From contig CALKRK010000060.1 in NCBI GenBank assembly GCA_937989675.1, positions 1 through 51,398 of the forward strand: DNA of 51,398 nt, written 5' to 3'. Below the pieces are notes generated by a model. That model saw only the letters and a list, made by a program, of their open reading frames with translations. It was not told the origin of the DNA and did not search any database. The position numbers and the translations under genes were made by a program. Source of the DNA: an uncultured Arenicella sp. (lineage in GTDB: Bacteria; Pseudomonadota; Gammaproteobacteria; Arenicellales; Arenicellaceae). This document shows positions 45,966 to 51,398 of this stretch, one piece after another (within the stretch, counting starts at the first letter, position 1; every line of letters begins with the position of its first letter).

Positions 45966-47243
45966 ATGCAAACATCTAATATTAATTCCCAACAAACGCA
46001 TTACTCGGTTGTGATCGTTGGCGGAGGCCAAGCCGGCTTGTCAATGAGCTACTATCTGCAAGCCAACCAAATTGATCATCTAGTAGTTGAAAAGGGCGGC
46101 ATCATGAATGCATGGAAGGAAAAACGTTGGGATTCCTTCACCTTGGTCACGCCAAATTGGCAGTGTCAGCTTCCTGGTCACCCCTATGCGGGGGACGATC
46201 CAGATGGTTTTATGACCAAAAACCAAATTATCGATTACCTCGATGACTTTGCTGAAAAAGTGAACCCACCCATTCGACTTAACACCTCGGTGAATCGCGT
46301 TAACGACGACCGAGGTGTTTACCACATTGATACCTCGTCGGGTAGGTTAACGGCCGATCAAGTTGTGATTGCTTCTGGCAGCTATCCAGTGCCGATCATT
46401 CCGCGCATGGCGGAAAAAATACCATCGAACGTTCAGCAATTGCATTCTGAGCAGTATAAAAATGCTGACCAACTTAAGAGCGGAGCGGTTTTGGTCGTTG
46501 GTTCTGGCCAGTCAGGCGCGCAGATCGCAGAAGATTTACATTTGTCCGGGCGCAAAGTTCATTTAGCGACAGGCGACTCACCACGTTGCGCGCGCTTTTA
46601 CCGTGGGCGCGATGTGGTCGATTGGCTCAACCAGATGAATTATTACAAAATGCCTGTGCAAGAACACCCCCTGCGCGAGGGTGTGCGCGATAACAGTAAC
46701 CACTATGTCACTGGCCGCGATGGTGGTCGAGACATCGACCTACGCGTATTCGCCAAGCAAGGAATGGAATTGTATGGCTTTATGAACGACCTTGTGGGCG
46801 ATGAACTCTGCTTCACCCCGAACTTAGTTGCCAACCTCAACAAAGCCGATCAGAGTTATAACAATATTAATCGCAAGATCGACCAGTTCATTGTCCAAAA
46901 CAATATCGATGCGCCTGAGCAAACCGAATACCAAGCGGTTTGGGAACCAAGCTGCGAACGAGAACGTTTATCACTCAGCGAATCTGGCATTACTAGTATT
47001 GTATGGTGTATTGGCTTTCAGCCCGACTACAGTTGGATTGATGTGCCTGTCTTTAATGGTCGTGGCTACCCACAACATCAGCGTGGCATTACAGAGAAAA
47101 AAGGGCTCTATTTTCTTGGCTTGCCTTGGCAGCACACATGGGGGTCAGCACGCTTTTCTGGAATCTCGCAAGACGCTCAGTATATTAGCGAAGCGATTCT
47201 ATTGTCACATAGAGAAAGTAACCAAGCGCAGATTCGTGCTTAA
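45966..47243 (+). CDS. MSMEG_0569 family flavin-dependent oxidoreductase
   Basis: A 425-residue FAD/NAD(P)H-dependent monooxygenase-like enzyme. The FAD site is VVIVGGGQAGLSMSYYL (about 14-30). KEKRWDSFTLVTPNW matches flavin monooxygenases near residue 51. The second Rossmann motif, VLVVGSGQSGAQIAEDL (about 175-191), binds NADPH. The C-terminal VWCIGFQPDYSWIDVP and GLYFLGLPWQHTWGSARFSG finish the fold. It is the last of the seven cluster genes. Oxidation of an N-containing substrate is likely, but the identity is unknown. Confidence 0.9.
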   Translation: MQTSNINSQQTHYSVVIVGGGQAGLSMSYYLQANQIDHLVVEKGGIMNAWKEKRWDSFTLVTPNWQCQLPGHPYAGDDPDGFMTKNQIIDYLDDFAEKVNPPIRLNTSVNRVNDDRGVYHIDTSSGRLTADQVVIASGSYPVPIIPRMAEKIPSNVQQLHSEQYKNADQLKSGAVLVVGSGQSGAQIAEDLHLSGRKVHLATGDSPRCARFYRGRDVVDWLNQMNYYKMPVQEHPLREGVRDNSNHYVTGRDGGRDIDLRVFAKQGMELYGFMNDLVGDELCFTPNLVANLNKADQSYNNINRKIDQFIVQNNIDAPEQTEYQAVWEPSCERERLSLSESGITSIVWCIGFQPDYSWIDVPVFNGRGYPQHQRGITEKKGLYFLGLPWQHTWGSARFSGISQDAQYISEAILLSHRESNQAQIRA

Positions 47244-47538
47244 CACTGGATGAGTGGTAGATAAGGCTATTACTTCGCTCCCGCCCCGTTAACCGAAAAA
47301 ATGTATTCTCACCGAGACCTTTGCATAAATGTTTTTTAAAGGCCTCACGCTGTCTGTCAACTTCACGCTTTAGCTGAGCTACATAAATTGGGAAGGTGAA
47401 TGTTAACTAAACGATTGGCTTCAAGTTAATCACTTAGGAGAAAGCCCAAATTCCCGTGAGGTTATATACGCTATAGGTATAAAACCTTCATCGAGATAGA
47501 TATTTTGACCATATAGCGCAATGAAAAATATGCACAAG
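47244..47538. other. Convergent intergenic region after the Nit1C cluster
   Basis: Convergent gene ends leave 295 bases. GAGACCTTTGCATAAAT near 47311 resembles the tips of some IS5-like elements, with AAAGGCCTC close by as an imperfect inverse. No second end, transposase or terminator is visible, so a mobile remnant is only possible. The rest shows nothing supportable. Confidence 0.35.
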
Positions 47539-48543
47539 CTACCCCGGATCGATCTCTGCCCCAACCTTCCGTTTAAGCAGCCCGTAAAAGGCTTGCTCAG
47601 CTGTGCGTCGCCCGGCGATCACTTCGTGTACATCCATAGCGATCGGCATTTCTACATTATAGCGCTCGGCTAACTTTATTACCGTTGGCGAGCTTTTGAC
47701 TCCTTCCGCAACCATCACCATGTCCTGGATGATCTCGTCAATATGCCGGCCTTTGCCTAACTCGACACCAACATGGTGATTTCGGCTTTGTGGGCTAATA
47801 CAGGTCGCTAACATGTCGCCCATGCCGGTTAAACCGGAAAACGTTTCCGCGCGCCCACCAAGCGCTACACCAAGGCGAGTCACCTCAGCTAAACCGCGTA
47901 CTATTAGTGCTGAACGAGTGTTATCGCCCGCACCCAAACCAATGCCCATGCCCACCGCAATGGCGATGATATTTTTTAATACGCCACCCAATTCGCAGCC
48001 AACGACATCATCATTGGTATAAACGCGAAACACACCACTGTTAAATACTTTTTGCAATTCTCTGACGATGATTTCATCGTCCATTGCAATAACGCTCGCG
48101 GCAGCTTGCCCAGCCATAATCTCACGTGCAAGATTTGGGCCTGTTAGCACACCAACGGGGTGGCCCGGCAGTTCGCTTTCAATAACCTGAGTCATTCTCA
48201 GGTCGGTACCTTTTTCCAAACCTTTGGTCAAACTCACCACTGGCACCCAAGCACGCAAATGTGGTTTTAGCTGTTTCAGAACTTCTCGAAAAGAATTGGA
48301 TGGCACTCCCATGACCAAGACATCGGCGTCCGCCACTACCGCTTCGAGTTCTTGATGTGCAACTAGATTTTCGGGCAGTACCGCATCAGGGAGATACTTA
48401 GAATTGGTATGCTGTGTATTAATTTCCTTTACAGTTTCCGCGCTGCGAGCCCACAGCGACACATCGGTGTTCTTGGCAATCAACGACGCAACCGTTGTGC
48501 CCCATGAGCCACCACCAATCAAACCCACTTTTAGTCTATGCAT
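47539..48543 (-). CDS. gpsA: Glycerol-3-phosphate dehydrogenase [NAD(P)+]
   Basis: GpsA reduces dihydroxyacetone phosphate to glycerol-3-phosphate, the backbone for phospholipids. The 334 residues fit the family. The dinucleotide motif GLIGGGSWGTTVA (about 8-20), SLTKGLEKGT, LTGPNLAREI, the substrate-binding CELGGVLKNIIAIAVGM with Lys near 193, and GAGDNTRSALI are all present. It lies 31 bases downstream of plsB, which uses its product, so a functional operon is likely. Confidence 0.95.
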   Translation of the reverse strand: MHRLKVGLIGGGSWGTTVASLIAKNTDVSLWARSAETVKEINTQHTNSKYLPDAVLPENLVAHQELEAVVADADVLVMGVPSNSFREVLKQLKPHLRAWVPVVSLTKGLEKGTDLRMTQVIESELPGHPVGVLTGPNLAREIMAGQAAASVIAMDDEIIVRELQKVFNSGVFRVYTNDDVVGCELGGVLKNIIAIAVGMGIGLGAGDNTRSALIVRGLAEVTRLGVALGGRAETFSGLTGMGDMLATCISPQSRNHHVGVELGKGRHIDEIIQDMVMVAEGVKSSPTVIKLAERYNVEMPIAMDVHEVIAGRRTAEQAFYGLLKRKVGAEIDPG

Positions 48544-48574
48544 TATTATTCTCCGCTGTCGGATTTTATCGCGG

Positions 48575-50896
48575 TCAGTCTAGATCATTTGGCATGGCAA
48601 GTGCACGTATTTGTTCAATACGATGCGAAAGCACACGAAAATCTCGGCTGATTTGCTTGCGGCGTTCGACTATTTCAGCACCGCCACTGTCAACAACGCC
48701 ATAACTATCAAGTAACTTGCGCCCATTCGAAAATAAAATTTGCCCGATAGACGCCTTACTGCTTATGCGCCGCTGTAAATACGCTTGCCGACCATATCTG
48801 AAGGACGCGGACAGCATCGCCTTTTCATCCAGCGTCTCGCCCTCGCCTAAACGTGCAAATACGTCAGCCACAATTCGGTAAGCTTCAACGTAGGGCTTCA
48901 AACAACAATGCGCGACCAATGGTTTCATCGAACGAAGAAGCTGTGCAAGATAGTCTTTATCCGCGGACTCAGGTTTACCAATTTTAGCTTCCCATTCAGA
49001 ATCATATTGAGTTAACTCAGCTTTAATCTGCTCATGAAATTCATCAGTAGGTGCGTAGAAAAATTCGAATTTAAACATGTCTTTCAGGCGATCAGCCTCA
49101 CGCCAAAAGGCGCCCAGAGCATCGCCAGGTTCCGTAGCTGCCTCTACCAAGCTTAGTTCGGCTATTGCCTTTGAGATAAAGTGGTGAACAATCGTATTAC
49201 GATAATAGCTCGCCATCACCTGCTGTTCGGCTGCCACAGCGTAAACAGTTTCTGGGCCCTCGTCGTAACGATTGATTAACTCAGCGCTTACCATATTATC
49301 AATCAAATCAAGCATCTGCGTTTCATTAGCGTCGTCAAAGTCACTGGTGAAACGAATATCGCGATGTTTTGACCATTCGCGCAAAGCGCTCATATTCTCG
49401 CCGAGTTCGGCGATTGTTTGAGCGCGCGGGGCAGCGCCCAATAATGACAAAGACATCAACGCGGTGAGCGTTATTGGGGTAACTCGGTTTGCCTCAACGC
49501 CAACCTGGAAAGCCGTTTTCTGCAATGCCAATGGGTCATCGTTAAACGCCGATTTATTTACCACCACAGGCTCACCAAAGTCCACATAAATTCGGCCAAG
49601 CGGTTGCCGCATTCGCCTTAGGTATGAAATAAACCAACTCAGTGATTCTGGCCTTTTAATGCCACCACCCTGCTCTGCCGCATAATCCTTAACATCGTTA
49701 TTCATATCGTAGTTGATCGCGACGGGAATAATGTGCAAACCATCTGCACTGGAATCTTGAATAGCATCCATGACGTATTTCAACATTCCATAACGCGGCG
49801 GCATCAATTTGCCAACACGTGAGCGCGTGCCTTCAAACGACCAAGTCAGCGGGAAACGTTTTTCCAATAAATACGCTAGATAGTTTCGCAGTACCAACTT
49901 ATACAGTGGGTTGTCTTGAAATGAGCGACGAATAAAAATGGCACCTGAACGGCGAGCTAAAAAACCAACGCCAGCGAACGCCATATTTATGCCCCCCATC
50001 GTGTGGGGTGGCGGAAAGTCATTTTCGAACAGCACAGATTGCATGGTAATGCCATCCATATGGGTTTTGTGTGTCCACAGCAAAGCCGTCGGGTGCTCTC
50101 GAACAATGGAGCGATAGCCTTCAAGTTTGTCGGTATCAATAACAAGTTTGTTTTGATAGCCGAGCGAGATTACCCAGCGGTTGAACGCGCCTGCGACATC
50201 TTGCCAAAAGTTGTGCGGTAACGCGACCAGTTCCTTAAAATATGGCAATGCCCGCTGTCGTAATTCCTGCTCACTATCGCCGGTTTGCTCAACGATTTCT
50301 TGTAAGCCACGCCGATAACGATCACTGGCTCTTACCTGCTTAGACACTTGGCGCGGCACCTTATAACGGCTTCCGCGCAGTCTGCGTTCAGCAACCTCTA
50401 GAGCTAAGCTCGCTTGCTCCGCGACGTATTCAGCTAACTCGGCGTCGATCTCGGCAATGGCTCGCCGCTGTTCATAGCGCTCGCTTAAATCTGCAATGGT
50501 GGCGGGCTTACCTAGAATGCATAACGCTCTAGACGGGTCTGCATCCAATATTCGTTGAGCTTGGCGTTGGCTTGGGCGGCGAGGGTTGCCGCGCAACAGA
50601 TCTCGCACTCTTGGTTTGCCATCGACTTTATCAAACTTGGTTTTCCACACGACCCGCACTGGCGCCACCAAAGTATCATCAGACACCTGCAAGGCCATTT
50701 GCAAGCCTTCGGTCGGAATATCTTCCGGGTCGTGAGCAATAGGCACTACACAATGGCTTACCGCACCATCAAACCCATGCTGCGACTTACTTTCGTTTAA
50801 CCACTCTAGCAGCAACCGCTCCTCAACTTGATGTGCTGCATCAATAATAAACAGAACTTGTTTAGAGTCTATGCGTTGCCAGGGGTTCGTTGTCAT
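48575..50896 (-). CDS. plsB: Glycerol-3-phosphate 1-O-acyltransferase (PlsB-like)
   Basis: The 773-residue enzyme puts the first acyl chain on glycerol-3-phosphate at the inner membrane. HX4D is seen as WTHKTHMDG (H about 276, D about 281). GGINMAFAGVGFLARRSGAIFIRR follows; its glycerophosphate-binding EGTRSR (about 355) is EGTRSRVGKLMPP here, closer to actinobacterial PlsB than to the E. coli EGGRSR. An N-terminal 200-residue region is usual for PlsB-sized proteins. The ATG at 50896 follows GAGG; an adjacent TTG at 50899 is less likely. The partial acyltransferase gene ends 21 bases upstream. Confidence 0.88.
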   Translation of the reverse strand: MTTNPWQRIDSKQVLFIIDAAHQVEERLLLEWLNESKSQHGFDGAVSHCVVPIAHDPEDIPTEGLQMALQVSDDTLVAPVRVVWKTKFDKVDGKPRVRDLLRGNPRRPSQRQAQRILDADPSRALCILGKPATIADLSERYEQRRAIAEIDAELAEYVAEQASLALEVAERRLRGSRYKVPRQVSKQVRASDRYRRGLQEIVEQTGDSEQELRQRALPYFKELVALPHNFWQDVAGAFNRWVISLGYQNKLVIDTDKLEGYRSIVREHPTALLWTHKTHMDGITMQSVLFENDFPPPHTMGGINMAFAGVGFLARRSGAIFIRRSFQDNPLYKLVLRNYLAYLLEKRFPLTWSFEGTRSRVGKLMPPRYGMLKYVMDAIQDSSADGLHIIPVAINYDMNNDVKDYAAEQGGGIKRPESLSWFISYLRRMRQPLGRIYVDFGEPVVVNKSAFNDDPLALQKTAFQVGVEANRVTPITLTALMSLSLLGAAPRAQTIAELGENMSALREWSKHRDIRFTSDFDDANETQMLDLIDNMVSAELINRYDEGPETVYAVAAEQQVMASYYRNTIVHHFISKAIAELSLVEAATEPGDALGAFWREADRLKDMFKFEFFYAPTDEFHEQIKAELTQYDSEWEAKIGKPESADKDYLAQLLRSMKPLVAHCCLKPYVEAYRIVADVFARLGEGETLDEKAMLSASFRYGRQAYLQRRISSKASIGQILFSNGRKLLDSYGVVDSGGAEIVERRKQISRDFRVLSHRIEQIRALAMPNDLD

Positions 50897-50917
50897 CAAG
50901 CCTCGTGTATTAAAGAG

Positions 50918-51398
50918 TTACGATTCATCCAGAGTGCGCGCTGACACCTTAGGCGAGGTCGTTTTACGTGCCCGTCGCCTAGTAGTTCGTTTAGGTTGAG
51001 TTGTCTTTTTCGTTTTGAGCGGCGTAACCAGCTTGTCTGATTTACTTTTAGTGTTAGAATTCTTCGGTTTCGTTGCCTTGCTCTTAGCCGTAACGGCCGC
51101 ACTCACAAGCTTCACCGATTGTTTTGTCGCAGTTACTCGTTTCTTAGTCTGTGACTTCCTTACCTTAGATTTCTTAGTCGTTTCCTCGGCTTTCTTACGA
51201 CTTTGCGCGCGCGCTTTTATAGCTCTCTCAGCGGCTAAACGACTTTCTTCACGGCTAGGTTGAAACTGCATCTGATCTAACTCAACCAGAAACATATCTC
51301 GCACTTCTTCGACGTGTTTATTCATCGTTGTCGCTTTCCAATCACTGGTATCAACGGCAGGCAATACCGTCACCTTAACGGTGGCAGGCCTAAGCACA
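50918..51398 (-). CDS. Acyltransferase (PlsC-type) C-terminal part with lysine-rich tail, 5' truncated
   Basis: The frame is open to the right edge, so the N-terminus and catalytic part lie outside. The first visible residues (RPATVKVTVLPAVDTSDW, then EEVRDMFLVELDQ) match the end of 1-acylglycerol-3-phosphate acyltransferases, including HAD-IB/PlsC fusions. About 110 further residues are Lys/Arg/Thr/Ser-rich with KKS, KPK and TKK runs and no hydrophobic core, resembling histone H1 or AlgP tails. It ends 21 bases before plsB, so it is a lipid-synthesis neighbour. The tail may bind acidic lipid heads or nucleic acid; that is inference. Confidence 0.7.
   Translation of the reverse strand, partial: VLRPATVKVTVLPAVDTSDWKATTMNKHVEEVRDMFLVELDQMQFQPSREESRLAAERAIKARAQSRKKAEETTKKSKVRKSQTKKRVTATKQSVKLVSAAVTAKSKATKPKNSNTKSKSDKLVTPLKTKKTTQPKRTTRRRARKTTSPKVSARTLDES

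Noticed and set aside
47244-47538. IS remnant suggested by GAGACCTTTGCATAAAT
   Set aside because: Only one end-like segment is seen, with no matching opposite end, target duplication or transposase fragment. Kept only as a note.

Overview
The window reads as chromosomal DNA of a free-living, probably marine gammaproteobacterium. The grounds are a Tat-dependent amine oxidase, a TonB-dependent receptor, ModABC, an RND efflux operon with its own outer-membrane channel, PlsB/GpsA lipid genes, and about 45-50% GC judged by eye. The genus cannot be set from this stretch. Genes are tightly packed, often with 4-base ATGA overlaps. No tRNA, rRNA, CRISPR array or intact insertion sequence was seen. All family calls were made by reading translations; no database search was run.

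Layout. 1-618: 3' end of a class V aminotransferase, followed at once by a ~270-bp palindromic MITE-like element (621-890). 930-10693: a probable catabolic region with an amine oxidase, a DUF1838 protein, a VOC protein, a TonB receptor, then a CoA-transferase divergent from an HMG-CoA-lyase/aldehyde-dehydrogenase pair. An AT-rich 21-bp motif is shared by the two divergent promoter regions and may co-regulate them. 10694-11348: non-coding, with a candidate small RNA carrying four GGAACGGGTT units. 11349-19173: a secreted VWA protein on +, then a long minus-strand run (DM13, DoxX-like, alpha/beta hydrolase, ModABC, two EamA transporters, cupin). 19371-26414, minus strand: two paralogous secreted Hcp/SEL1-type repeat proteins, a TerB-like protein, a MORN-repeat protein and argB. 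26771-36333: OMF, adaptor and two RND permeases. 36391-39190, minus: a phospholipid-synthesis operon (PlsC, CdsA, an atypical CDP-alcohol phosphatidyltransferase, a small membrane protein).

40910-47243 is the most distinctive part: a complete-looking Nit1C cluster in seven consecutive + genes (MSMEG_0572, nitrilase, radical SAM, GNAT, AIR-synthase-like, MSMEG_0570, MSMEG_0569 flavoprotein). This cluster is linked in the literature to nitrogen-starvation responses and cyanide assimilation. Upstream lie an exact sigma-54 type -24/-12 element, phased TTGATTG repeats, and a divergent MocR/GntR-aminotransferase regulator. 47539-51398, minus: gpsA, plsB and the 3' end of an acyltransferase with a lysine-rich tail.

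The window therefore combines lipid biosynthesis (two loci), nutrient uptake and catabolism, efflux, and a nitrogen-stress cluster.
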